NCBI GenBank assembly: GCA_000444245.1 | Contig: ATSW01009920.1 | Coordinates: 1 to 20,921 of the forward strand | Direction: 5' to 3' | Source of the DNA: Botryllus schlosseri | Lineage: Eukaryota > Chordata > Ascidiacea > Stolidobranchia > Styelidae | DNA: 20,921 bases | Part shown: positions 18,001-20,921 of the stretch, in pieces | Layout of the letters: each line of letters opens with the position of its first letter | Position numbering within the stretch: position 1 is the first letter of the stretch | The notes under the pieces: model-generated | Database searches by the model: none | Told to the model about the DNA's origin: nothing | What the model saw: only the letters and a program-made list of their open reading frames with translations | Made by a program: the position numbers and the translations under genes

Positions 18001-20766
18001 GGGGGTCAATCTTGTTTCCATATGTTTATTGTATCATAAAAACCGAATCCGTGCGATTAGGGTATTGGCTACTGCTGTATAACCTGTTGCTGGCGTAATA
18101 TCGGTAGCAAGTTTAGAAACACATTTTACACTTTGCTCAATATAAACTCCGAATACATTGTTGTTCATTCTGGCCTAGACCGTTAAGGCGTAAGATTATA
18201 TTCCCTTGCAAGTTCTCGTCGAAATTGTTGGCAAAGCGACGGAAAATATTGATTTTATGGGATTAATATATCATTTGATTGCCCCAGTTGACACATTTGG
18301 TGACGTTTAAAACGTCTATAAATACTTCAGCATTGTGCCATTACGTTGCCCCGAGTCGTCGTTAGGTATCGTGCACATTAATATAGGCTATCACTTCACT
18401 GAAATGTAGGGTTGGAATTAACAATATGAGTTTCACGTTCGCGTTCACACAGAACTTTTCAAAAAGGTGCCCGTTCACACGAACCTGAACCTTCCAGTGG
18501 TTCACACCATCCCTAGTGATTAGCTTAAATCGCAAGATGTGTCATCACGACTAACGCAAAATAACTAACGACAATTTACGGAGTCAATTTCACTCATAAT
18601 TTTTATATAAGTATGTCTCAAATCTACCGGATACTTTCCAAAAGACACTAAATTTCAAGTTGATTAGTCAAATCACATAACCGCCCGAGGAATAAGTGTC
18701 ATTTCGTCAGATAAACTGGTACTTAATAAAATTGAAAGCAGACAAAAAACATCACCACCTGGGTATACGTCAAGAGCGGCCTCGTACAGTTTTCGATCTT
18801 ACATTACAATGTGACCCGCGGTCACAGTCTGCCGAAATCCCCCCTGCGTGCTCACTACGTCAAATCATAGTGCCGGTTGGTAATTCTTTAGTTCTTTGCT
18901 CGACCATGAACATTGGCAATATTAAACTACGTTTCAATCTAGCTGGTGTTCCGGTGTCGTCTTTACTAAGGGTTTTCAATTCCAACATGCAGGCAGAGTT
19001 CAAGGAACTTGTTGACAACTTTGATCAACCCCACATATATATCATTGAGTTCAACAGCTATTGATGTACATTCCGGTAATGGATTTAATATGCTTTTAAC
19101 CTAAAGTTTACATTAAATACGATTTATTGCTTTTATTGGTGGATGAATATGCGATAACTGTATAGTGTAGAGATACCGTAATCCGGACCAACAAATACTT
19201 CCTTTTCCAATATCAGACACGCTACCAATCTAGCTTGTTAACGGTCAACTGGGTTTTTGAGTAGTTTTAATCCTTGAATATGCGATAACTCTATAGATAC
19301 CGTAATCCGGACCAACAAATACTTCCTTTTCCAATATCAGACACGCTACCAATCTAGCTTGTTAACGGTCAACTAACTATTGGGTTTTTGAGTAGTTCTA
19401 ATCCTAGTTGTGAACTTGGAAAAGTGAGTAGTTCTAATCCTAGTTCTAGTTGCGCATTTCGAAAATCCTGTAGTTTGCACAAGTCTGACTTCTGATCCTT
19501 TACACCTGCAGTCAAAGCGAGCTGGTCGGCACCTTCCGCGTTCTAATCGACAATGATTACTGCGTCCCTTCGGAAGACGGCAAGAGGCTATACGTCCGAT
19601 TACAAGGCCGCGGGCCTGGCGGCGGTTCGTACGTTGTCAGCGACGTGTCTTTCGCACTGCGCGACGGAGAAAAGGCGAAGATTCAACCGGACAGCTCGGT
19701 TAAGGTGACTGTGAAAGGAGAGTCCAGCTTTTCTGTACCGGAAAGCGGGATTTTGTCGGATGCTATCGATGCGAGGTGAGTGTCGTCGTATGGCGGGAAT
19801 TGTGATACCATGGTGTCCTTATATATGGTGTGAACACAAGCAAATCTCACGGCTGAGTGAAATTGGTCTACGTCACAATTTCCATTTGGCTAAAGGCAAT
19901 TTGACGGTAATGTTTGACCGGCTTGCCGAGCGCGAAATTTGATGAAACGGGTTTCAATCAAAAGCTACCGCGGTACTGATTGCGAAAATATAACTTTCCG
20001 TCTGCTCGTGGTCCCGGAACCACCCAAAATCAGCCTCAAATGTTACATTGTAACGGTGTTTGGTTTCATCAAATTTCGCGCTCGGCTAGCCGGTCAAGAA
20101 TTACCGTCAAATTGCCATTAGCCAAATGGAAAGTGCGCCCTAGACCAATTTCACTAAATCGTGAGAATTGGTTGTGTCCACACCATATAGGACACTGTGG
20201 TGATATCGTTGTTCTGTTGCGTGATGTTCTTGCAGCAGTTGCTAGCTTATCAGTCATCACTACCAACTTCGATGTACCCATGGTGGGTTTTGGGGGTCGA
20301 AACCCCTTCCCATTTCAAATGTGTACTGATGTTCATGTGGAAGACTGATCTAGTTAGCTGTGTTTTGGTTAGTTAATTGCGGATTTTCAAAGGTCGTTCG
20401 TTCTAGTTGTAATCTAGTTGCGAGTTTTGAATGGTGAATAGCCCTAGCCCTGGTTGCGCATATCGAAAATACAGTAGTTTGTACAAGCCTTCCTCTGTGG
20501 AATACCCATCATTTTGACTTTTGGTTATTTTCAGCTTGGATCCAGCTAGCGGAGACTACTTTGTCACGTTCCGCACAGAAAGTCCGGGCATTTACTTGCC
20601 GACCAGCCAGACAACGCAAACCTGCACCTACTACTTGCCCCCGAAGATCAAAACTCCCGAGCCGAACAAGGATTGGAATGAGTTTGCCAGCGACCTGGGC
20701 AGATTCCCCTACATCCAGTGCGTGTCCGCTATCATGGCGGAGAGCAGCGATATATTCCGTGCCTGA
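2..20766 (+). CDS. Arthropod-type phenoloxidase / hemocyanin-like protein with extra N- and C-terminal domains (5' partial, 19 exons)
   Basis: Whole-gene entry; the exons are listed separately. Joining 2-79, 1566-1767, 2946-3004, 4062-4355, 5158-5347, 5523-5643, 6306-6518, 6721-6855, 8090-8270, 9236-9426, 9755-9893, 10563-10762, 11802-11962, 12835-12931, 13650-13899, 15450-15623, 17782-17963, 19512-19775 and 20535-20766 gives 3363 coding bases: 1120 residues plus a stop, no internal stop, all junctions GT-AG and in phase. Residues about 310-900 follow the order of Hemocyanin_N, _M and _C. CuA is HHRHWH (430, 434) with H471 in YMHSQ. CuB is FHNQGH (586, 590) with H622 in FYRWH. Later landmarks are CECGWP (822-827) and SYCGAKGQDYPD. 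All six copper ligands are present, so a type-3 dicopper phenoloxidase (oxidation of mono- or diphenols to quinones) or an oxygen carrier is expected; this is family knowledge. Typical arthropod prophenoloxidases are about 680-700 residues, so the extensions are unusual. The true start codon and any signal peptide are off the window. Confidence 0.88.
272..303. repeat. Perfect inverted repeat with two TGACGTCA sites (intron 1)
   Basis: ATGACGTCAC (272-281) and its exact reverse complement GTGACGTCAT (294-303) are separated by 12 bases. Each arm contains the 8-base cAMP-response-element palindrome TGACGTCA. This could be an intronic CREB/ATF-type binding pair or a chance remnant of a repeat. 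The sequence alone cannot decide. Confidence 0.45.
592..892. mobile_element. hAT-type MITE, 301 bp (intron 1)
   Basis: The ends are CAGTGGTTCTCAACCT and, reversed, CAGGGGTTCTCAACCT (15 of 16 identical), with C-rich GCGCCCCCC subterminal repeats. Flanking 8-base target duplications are ATCAATAT (584-591) and ATCTATAC (893-900), 6 of 8 matching. There is no coding capacity; it is a non-autonomous hAT element of a type widespread in animals. The decayed duplication suggests an old insertion. Confidence 0.85.
1566..1767 (+). CDS. Exon 2: Ig/filamin-like beta-sandwich module
   Basis: Residues 27-93. The acceptor is TTTTAG (AG at 1564-1565) and the donor is a consensus GTAAGT at 1768, leaving phase 1. 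The stretch YQVDVPGTYKVRAVYNGG (about residues 70-87) has the P-G-x-Y-x-V-x-x-x-Y pattern seen near the end of filamin-type and other immunoglobulin-like repeats. I do not recognise a specific family. Calling it an Ig-like domain is inference from the strand pattern. It continues into exon 3 as SYSITV before an acidic tail. Confidence 0.8.
1793..1950. mobile_element. Fragment of GAGTC-rich hAT-like element (intron 2)
   Basis: It begins CAGTGTTGGAATCTAGTC and is followed by repeated GAGTC/AAGTC motifs up to about 1940. This is the same style as the element at 13125-13660. No matching right end or target duplication was found, so it is a truncated or diverged copy. Confidence 0.4.
2411..2492 (-). 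repeat. Dispersed repeat, copy 1 (intron 2)
   Basis: Its reverse complement matches 9956-10042. The core at 2442-2492 is nearly identical apart from a 4-base gap and a few substitutions, and similarity continues to CTCTTCAAGTAT. Family unknown; the two copies lie in opposite orientation. The remainder of intron 2 (1768-2945) outside the two repeats shows nothing recognisable. Confidence 0.7.
2946..3004 (+). CDS. Exon 3: last strand of the module and acidic run
   Basis: A 59-base exon, residues 94-113. The acceptor TCTGACAG follows a pyrimidine-rich stretch and the donor is GAG|GTATTT at 3005, phase 0. It encodes ASYSITV and then EDDDDEDQETKDE, a run with 10 acidic residues in 13 (101-113). 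The phase fits both neighbours. The exon is too short to be found as an open frame by itself; it is placed by splice signals and phase. Confidence 0.72.
3005..4061 (+). other. Intron 3, no recognised content
   Basis: About 1.06 kb, AT-rich. I see no repeat ends, open frame of note or RNA-like structure. Confidence 0.5.
4062..4355 (+). CDS. Exon 4: basic, helical linker
   Basis: Residues 114-211, phase 0 at both ends. The acceptor is TTTTTAG (AG at 4060-4061) and the donor GTAAGG starts at 4356. The start is fixed because the frame closes at the same TAG that forms the acceptor. The sequence is helical and rich in Lys/Arg: EKKKSK at 144-149 and a dense cluster KKRKRGGRR at 173-181. The cluster resembles a nuclear-localisation or protease-sensitive basic patch, but neither role is shown. 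An ATG lies inside at 4134, but the frame continues upstream to the acceptor. No family recognised. Confidence 0.78.
4356..5157 (+). other. Intron 4 with degraded hAT-like repeat pieces
   Basis: GAGGTGGTCAAAAG (from 4681) resembles the left end of the element at 12011. CAGTAAAGAAGTACTTCGAC (from 4798) resembles the other terminus of that family. A stretch at about 4596-4643 matches about 12325-12366 (shared CATTGGT-TTGCAG, then ATCACTACG-TATCTC). No complete element or target duplication is visible. Confidence 0.4.
5158..5347 (+). CDS. Exon 5: helical linker before the hemocyanin core
   Basis: Residues 212-274 plus one base. The acceptor CTTTTTCAG has a good pyrimidine tract, and the donor GTAGGT starts at 5348 (phase 1). 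It encodes a predicted two-helix stretch (MDYGNLVLARGKLYLAEKN, then FNQMLSDLMSRG) ending in a basic segment, WNKLKNP. I do not recognise it. Its place before the N domain matches the position of the prophenoloxidase pro-region, but it is much longer than that region. Confidence 0.8.
5523..5643 (+). CDS. Exon 6: linker into the hemocyanin N domain
   Basis: Residues 275-314 plus two bases. The acceptor is TCATTTTCAG. Two donors are possible: GTACGT at 5630 (phase 0) and GTACTG at 5644 (phase 2). Only 5644 keeps the frame into exon 7, giving ...DLSGVRLGR then PFSNFD. The Leu-Gly-Arg/Pro-Phe-Ser junction resembles the start of the hemocyanin N domain. A second acidic patch (DGDGEDD, about 300-306) lies just before it. 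Confidence 0.72.
5644..6305 (+). other. Intron 6, no recognised content
   Basis: 662 bases, AT-rich. No repeat ends, hairpins or open frame of note. Confidence 0.45.
6306..6518 (+). CDS. Exon 7: Hemocyanin_N-like helical domain
   Basis: Residues 315-385. The acceptor is TTTGCCAG. The donor GTACGT at 6519 leaves phase 2, and exon 8 supplies the last base of Lys386. The order FSNFD..., then LIATVSYADKLQ and YEVNYMVLRWALEAFIVHSMDA, follows the arthropod prophenoloxidase pattern 'FSLF ... LA.Y.RD..N..LF.YAL..AL.HR'. The usual Arg-Asp pair is not conserved here. It leads into the Y-P-E-P segment of exon 8. Confidence 0.88.
6721..6855 (+). CDS. Exon 8: end of N domain and first half of copper A site
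   Basis: Residues 386-430 plus two bases. The acceptor is ATTCATTCAG and the donor GTAAGC starts at 6856. It ends NYWRCDADFNYHH, the lead-in to the CuA helix. H430 is the first CuA ligand and the next ligand lies on exon 9. Compared with hemocyanin signature 1 as I recall it (Y-[FYW]-x-E-D-...-N-x6-H-x3-P), Glu is Cys and a hydrophobic position is Ala. Confidence 0.9.
6955..7084. mobile_element. Short hAT-like MITE (intron 8)
   Basis: The right end reads ACTTCGTTACTGGCCCCCTCTG (7063-7084), a typical CAGAGG-type hAT terminus. The left part carries AGTACTCAAGTAGAAGTAG (about 6980), as in the left end of the 12011 element. The left boundary and target duplication are unclear. Confidence 0.45.
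7085..7707 (+). other. Part of intron 8, no recognised content
   Basis: A 103-codon open frame on the minus strand (7122-7433) has no recognisable motif and is probably chance. One ambiguous base at 7694. Confidence 0.4.
7708..8053 (+). mobile_element. Non-autonomous DNA element, CAGACTTGT family, copy 1 (intron 8)
   Basis: The ends are CAAGACTTGTACAA and, at the right, TTGGACAAGTCTG, an imperfect terminal inverted repeat. Inside are units such as AAAATCCGCAAC...AACTAAAACACAACTAACT and CTAACTAGATTGGTAG, also found at about 10925-11622, 19145-19487 and 20215-20497. No transposase frame. The right end lies only 36 bases before exon 9. Target duplication not evident. Confidence 0.6.
8090..8270 (+). 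CDS. Exon 9: copper A site, second half
   Basis: Residues 431-491. The acceptor is TCCTCCCAG and the donor GTGAGC starts at 8271, phase 0. It starts R-HWHIVYVV (H434 is the second CuA ligand) and carries GELFGYMHSQMLARYD, where H471 is the third ligand. H434 to H471 spans 37 residues, compared with about 26 in arthropod prophenoloxidases, so roughly 11 residues are inserted in the loop between. The usual Pro after HxVY is Val. Confidence 0.93.
8300..9190. mobile_element. Possible hAT-like element filling most of intron 9
   Basis: The left end is CAGAGAAGTGGTCGGTAACGAAG (8300-8322). The right end, ACGCTGACTACTTTGGTCACTT, in reverse resembles the other terminus of the same family (GTGGTCAAAGTA...TCAGCG at 12014). 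If paired, the element is about 890 bp with no coding capacity, and it ends about 45 bases before exon 10. The pairing is inferred; the ends are diverged and I found no target duplication. Ambiguous base at 8426. Confidence 0.35.
9236..9426 (+). CDS. Exon 10: copper domain, inter-site region
   Basis: Residues 492-554 plus two bases. The acceptor is ACATTCCAG and the donor GTATGT starts at 9427 (phase 2). It encodes WEFGERSM..., then GYIPRPSQVWPAW and a helical FTEWEHAYQRALDSGFV. This corresponds to the prophenoloxidase segment between CuA and CuB with its 'GYFP.L......WP.R' and 'L..WR..I..AI..G' elements. No ligands here. Confidence 0.88.
9427..9754 (+). other. Intron 10, no recognised content
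   Basis: 328 bases; nothing recognised beyond splice signals. Confidence 0.45.
9755..9893 (+). CDS. Exon 11: copper B site, first two ligands
   Basis: Residues 555-601. The acceptor is ATGTTTCAG and the donor GTACAA starts at 9894, phase 0. It carries YGSFHNQGHGVFG. H586 and H590 match the CuB helix 'YG.LHN.GH...G' of arthropod hemocyanins and prophenoloxidases. The donor is weaker than most here. It is chosen because the phase fits exon 12 and because the family allows only a short stretch before the next landmark. Confidence 0.9.
9956..10042 (+). repeat. Dispersed repeat, copy 2 (intron 11)
   Basis: Inverted relative to copy 1 at 2411-2492, with a nearly identical core around ATTCGGGTT...TTTCAATATGAAT and TATACTATTCAATTG. 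The rest of intron 11 (9894-10562) holds nothing I can name. Confidence 0.7.
10563..10762 (+). CDS. Exon 12: copper B site, third ligand
   Basis: Residues 602-667 plus two bases. The acceptor is TTTAATCAG and the donor GTAAGT starts at 10763. TAVRDLIFYRWHRKID matches hemocyanin signature 2 (T-x-x-R-D-P-x-[FY]-[FYW]) except that Pro is Leu. H622 is the last CuB ligand. The sequence that follows (KIDSLWIKNN) is the start of the segment leading to the C domain. Confidence 0.92.
10811..10905. mobile_element. Probable DNA-transposon fragment with CCGATT motifs (intron 12)
   Basis: TAGAGCCCGACCGATTCCAG, then GAGCCGATAGCG and CAACCGATATTCG, has the repeated CCGAT pattern of a common MITE end. No partner end found. 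Low certainty. Confidence 0.3.
10925..11622 (+). mobile_element. CAGACTTGT-family element, copy 2, with internal tandem units (intron 12)
   Basis: At least six copies of a loosely conserved unit, 'AACTAGAACTACTCnnnTTTCAAAATCCGCAACT', flank a longer core. The core contains GGGAGGGTTTTCGACCC and TGTTAGTAGTAATGACTCTGAGCTAGCA, shared with 7890-7955 and, reversed, with 20240-20310. The right side ends CTAACTAGATTGGTAGCTTTTACAAATG. It looks like a nested or duplicated copy of the family. No open frame. Confidence 0.55.
11802..11962 (+). CDS. Exon 13: start of Hemocyanin_C beta domain
   Basis: Residues 668-721 plus one base. The acceptor is TTCGCCAG and the donor GTGAGT starts at 11963. It ends HQRFYYHLRMKRNAEVAN, matching the family pattern 'H..F.Y.I.V.N' that opens the seven-stranded C domain. 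It joins in phase to exon 14. Confidence 0.86.
12011..12560. mobile_element. hAT-like non-autonomous element (intron 13)
   Basis: The left end is CAGAGGTGGTCAAAGTAATAA, with AGTACTCAAATAG just inside. The right end is GTATCTACTTCGTTACTGCCC, close to the right end of the element at 7084. This is the CAGAGGTGG...AGTACTCAA style of hAT MITEs common in fish and invertebrates. The right terminus is worn and the target duplication is not clear. Confidence 0.5.
12565..12812 (+). mobile_element. tRNA-derived SINE (intron 13)
   Basis: A pol III A box (TAGTGTAATGG, 12575-12585) and B box (GGTTCGATCCC, 12619-12629) sit at tRNA-like spacing. A non-tRNA body follows containing CTACTAGGCGCTCAGCAATCA, a core-like motif that recurs in several invertebrate SINEs. 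The acceptor stem does not pair, so it is not a working tRNA gene. The 3' end is taken at a TCTCTCTCCC run. It ends about 22 bases before exon 14. Confidence 0.7.
12835..12931 (+). CDS. Exon 14: Hemocyanin_C, RIF..PK segment
   Basis: Residues 722-753 plus two bases. The acceptor is GCATTTCAG and the donor GTATGC starts at 12932. LTLRIFICPKR...RRRWIEMDKF is the conserved C-domain strand pair ('VRIF.APK... W.ELDKF' in prophenoloxidases). A competing donor at 12924 would leave phase 0 and break the frame with exon 15, so 12932 is chosen. Confidence 0.88.
13125..13660. mobile_element. GAGTC-rich hAT-like element overlapping exon 15 (intron 14)
   Basis: The left end is AGGGCTGTAACCAAGTC. The right end in reverse is GGTTGTAATAACTCAAGTC, so the termini share a G-G-x-T-G-T-A-A start followed by CAAGTC. 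The body is full of GAGTC/AAGTC motifs in inverted halves (13195-13300 and 13525-13640). No open frame, no clear target duplication. Its last 11 bases are coding sequence of exon 15. Confidence 0.55.
13650..13899 (+). CDS. Exon 15: Hemocyanin_C with C-G-W-P motif; acceptor in a transposon end
   Basis: Residues 754-837. It encodes YYNLGKTPSRFVSH..., a segment whose G...S spacing matches the family's 'G.N.I.R.S', and CECGWPYNMLVPRGK at 822-836. The latter matches the thioester-like GCGWP..ML.PRG motif of insect prophenoloxidases. The donor is AAG|GTGAAA. The acceptor is odd: the AG at 13648-13649 has no clear pyrimidine tract and lies inside the right end of a repeat element, so the first codons overlap transposon sequence. 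The exon itself is certain. Its exact left edge is good but less so. Confidence 0.88.
14736..15151. mobile_element. hAT-type MITE, 416 bp (intron 15)
   Basis: The left end is CACAAGTGGTTCCCAAC and the right end in reverse is CAGTGGTTCCTAACC. Target duplications are GCGTACTA (14728-14735) and GCGCACTA (15152-15159), 7 of 8 matching. G-rich subterminal tract (GGGGGGG near 14795). Non-coding. The remaining bases of intron 15 (13900-14727, 15160-15449) show nothing recognised. Confidence 0.8.
15450..15623 (+). CDS. Exon 16: Hemocyanin_C, S-Y-C-G segment
   Basis: Residues 838-895, phase 0 at both ends. The acceptor TTTTTTCAG is strong and the donor is GTAAGT at 15624. YVLFVMATD, then SYCGAKGQDYPDSRNMGYPF, is nearly the prophenoloxidase end-piece ('F.LFVMVTD ... 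SFCG..D..YPD.R.MG.PFDR'). The arthropod protein normally ends some 20-30 residues later; this gene continues through three more exons. Confidence 0.92.
15624..16423 (+). other. Left part of intron 16 with stray hAT-like ends
   Basis: CGCTGGCCACTTTGACCATCTCT (16222-16244) and CTTTACTGACCACTTCTG (16373-16390), read in reverse, resemble the two termini of the family at 12011. Neither has a clear partner. A 132-codon frame running through exon 16 continues to 15797 but has no splice or family support beyond 15623. Confidence 0.35.
16424..17696. mobile_element. hAT-type non-autonomous element, 1273 bp, perfect target duplication (intron 16)
   Basis: The ends are CAGAGGTCTCAAAC and, reversed, CAGAGGTATCAAAC (13 of 14). 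GCGGCCCGC subterminal repeats occur on both sides. It is flanked by an exact 8-base duplication, ATATAGGC (16416-16423 and 17697-17704). The interior has no transposase-length frame, so it depended on a partner for movement. The perfect duplication suggests it is the youngest element here. It ends 85 bases before exon 17. Confidence 0.9.
17782..17963 (+). CDS. Exon 17: end of C domain and start of C-terminal extension
   Basis: Residues 896-955 plus two bases. The acceptor is CGTTTTCAAG (AG at 17780-17781) and the donor GTAAGT starts at 17964. The first part (about 896-920, NAAYKTFIIEND) could be the last C-domain strand. From about 925 the sequence (AALDIWSPFDQLRV...) has no counterpart in arthropod prophenoloxidases that I recognise. 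The exon begins with an ATG, but it is internal: the phase continues from exon 16. Confidence 0.82.
18406..18516. mobile_element. Short MITE, 111 bp (intron 17)
   Basis: TAGGGTTGGAATTAAC at the left and, in reverse, CTAGGGATGGTGTGAAC at the right are related ends. GTTCAC and GTTCGC motifs occur throughout, as in known short hAT-like repeats with GTTCACACGAAC interiors. Target duplication not clear. Confidence 0.5.
18517..19144 (+). other. Part of intron 17 with an unassigned open frame
   Basis: A 122-codon frame (18696-19064, + strand) is open but not recognised. The rest is unremarkable. See findings. Confidence 0.4.
19145..19406. repeat. Tandem duplication, two 131-bp units (intron 17)
   Basis: Unit 1 is 19145-19275 and unit 2 is 19276-19406. 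Both run from GAATATGCGATAACT through CCGTAATCCGGACC and GCTACCAATCTAGC to GAGTAGTT-TAATCC. They differ by small gaps and a few bases, so the duplication looks recent. Each unit contains one end of the CAGACTTGT family. Confidence 0.9.
19338..19487 (-). mobile_element. CAGACTTGT-family element, short copy 3 (intron 17)
   Basis: Between CAGACACGCTACCAATCTAG and GTAGTTTGCACAAGTCTG, whose reverse is CAGACTTGTGCAAACTAC. Interior units match those at 11500-11600 in reverse orientation. Its left part is duplicated in the 131-bp tandem repeat. It ends 24 bases before exon 18. Confidence 0.6.
19512..19775 (+). CDS. Exon 18: C-terminal beta-rich extension
   Basis: Residues 956-1043 plus two bases. 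The acceptor is ACACCTGCAG and the donor GTGAGT starts at 19776. The strand-like pattern (GTFRVLIDNDY, LYVRLQG, GSYVVSDVSFALRDG, SVKVTVKG) suggests a beta sandwich. I do not recognise a family. Coding bias towards C/G at third positions contrasts with the AT-rich introns, supporting real coding. Confidence 0.85.
19804..20207. repeat. Long inverted repeat (intron 18)
   Basis: The left arm 19804-19948 and right arm 20063-20207 are reverse complements with substitutions and small gaps. The best stretch ends GCGCGAAATTTGATGAAAC on the left arm. The spacer is 114 bases and holds a small palindrome, GTGGTCCCGGAACCAC. In RNA the arms would form a hairpin of roughly 145 pairs. The origin could be two head-to-head copies of one repeat or a fold-back element. 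Confidence 0.88.
20215..20497 (-). mobile_element. CAGACTTGT-family element, copy 4 (intron 18)
   Basis: Reversed, it starts AAGGCTTGTACAAACTACTG, then shows GAACGACCTTTGAAAATCCGC and GGGGTTTCGACCCCCAAAACCCACC, matching 11160-11420. The far end abuts the long inverted repeat, suggesting that one is inserted in the other or that they form one composite element. Confidence 0.55.
20535..20766 (+). CDS. Exon 19: C-terminal exon and stop
   Basis: Residues 1044-1120 and the TGA at 20764-20766. The acceptor is TTATTTTCAG. GDYFVTFRTESPGIYLP continues the beta-rich extension, and CTYYLPPK then leads to a hydrophilic tail ending SDIFRA. No transmembrane segment or GPI signal is seen at the end. Confidence 0.88.
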
Positions 20767-20921
20767 CTTGGAAACATGTAGAACAGGGGCGGAGTTAAAC
20801 CTTCAAATCGCTTACGGGTCGGACTAGACAGTGATTCCAAAATGTTACCCCGTACCCGTACTTTTCACTTTCATACTTAATTATATAGCATAGATAGACT
20901 ATGGTATATTACATTGTATCG
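20767..20921 (+). other. Start of 3' UTR or flank
   Basis: The 155 bases after the stop hold no AATAAA. Transcription therefore probably ends beyond the window or uses a variant signal. Nothing else recognised. Confidence 0.4.

Noticed and set aside
1-20921. CRISPR array, prokaryotic operon, rRNA or viral genes
   Set aside because: The window is clearly intron-bearing animal DNA; no regularly spaced direct repeats with unique spacers, ribosomal RNA sequence or reverse transcriptase, integrase or capsid motifs were seen.

Overview
This is a piece of animal nuclear DNA, AT-rich, with GT-AG introns, many short DNA-transposon remnants and two ambiguous bases (7694, 8426). It is dominated by one multi-exon gene on the + strand. 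I reconstruct 19 coding exons from base 2 to the stop codon at 20764-20766. The 5' end of the gene lies outside the window. Joined, the exons give an unbroken 1120-residue partial protein, and every splice phase agrees.

The middle of the protein (about residues 310-900) is an arthropod-type hemocyanin / prophenoloxidase: an all-helical N domain, a copper domain with all six expected histidines (CuA 430, 434, 471; CuB 586, 590, 622), and a beta-rich C domain with the C-G-W-P and S-Y-C-G landmarks. It has long extensions on both sides. At least about 310 residues precede it (a beta-sandwich-like module, an acidic run, a basic linker and a helical stretch), and about 220 residues of beta-rich sequence follow it. 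Arthropod-type phenoloxidases outside arthropods are best known from ascidians, so an invertebrate deuterostome, most likely a tunicate, is my guess. That is inference, not something the sequence proves.

Layout: exons 1-3 (2-3004) encode the N-terminal module and acidic run. Exons 4-6 (4062-5643) encode the basic and helical linker. Exons 7-8 (6306-6855) encode the N domain and the first CuA histidines. Exons 9-12 (8090-10762) complete the copper domain. Exons 13-16 (11802-15623) encode the C domain. Exons 17-19 (17782-20766) encode the C-terminal extension.

The introns are loaded with non-autonomous hAT-type elements. Three are well delimited, with near-matching 8-bp target duplications (592-892, 14736-15151, 16424-17696). 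There is also a tRNA-derived SINE (about 12565-12812), a dispersed family with CAGACTTGT-type ends and internal tandem units, a 131-bp tandem duplication and a large inverted repeat in the last intron. One transposon-like element (13125-13660) appears to supply the splice acceptor and first codons of exon 15. No second protein gene, functional RNA gene, promoter or CRISPR array could be supported.
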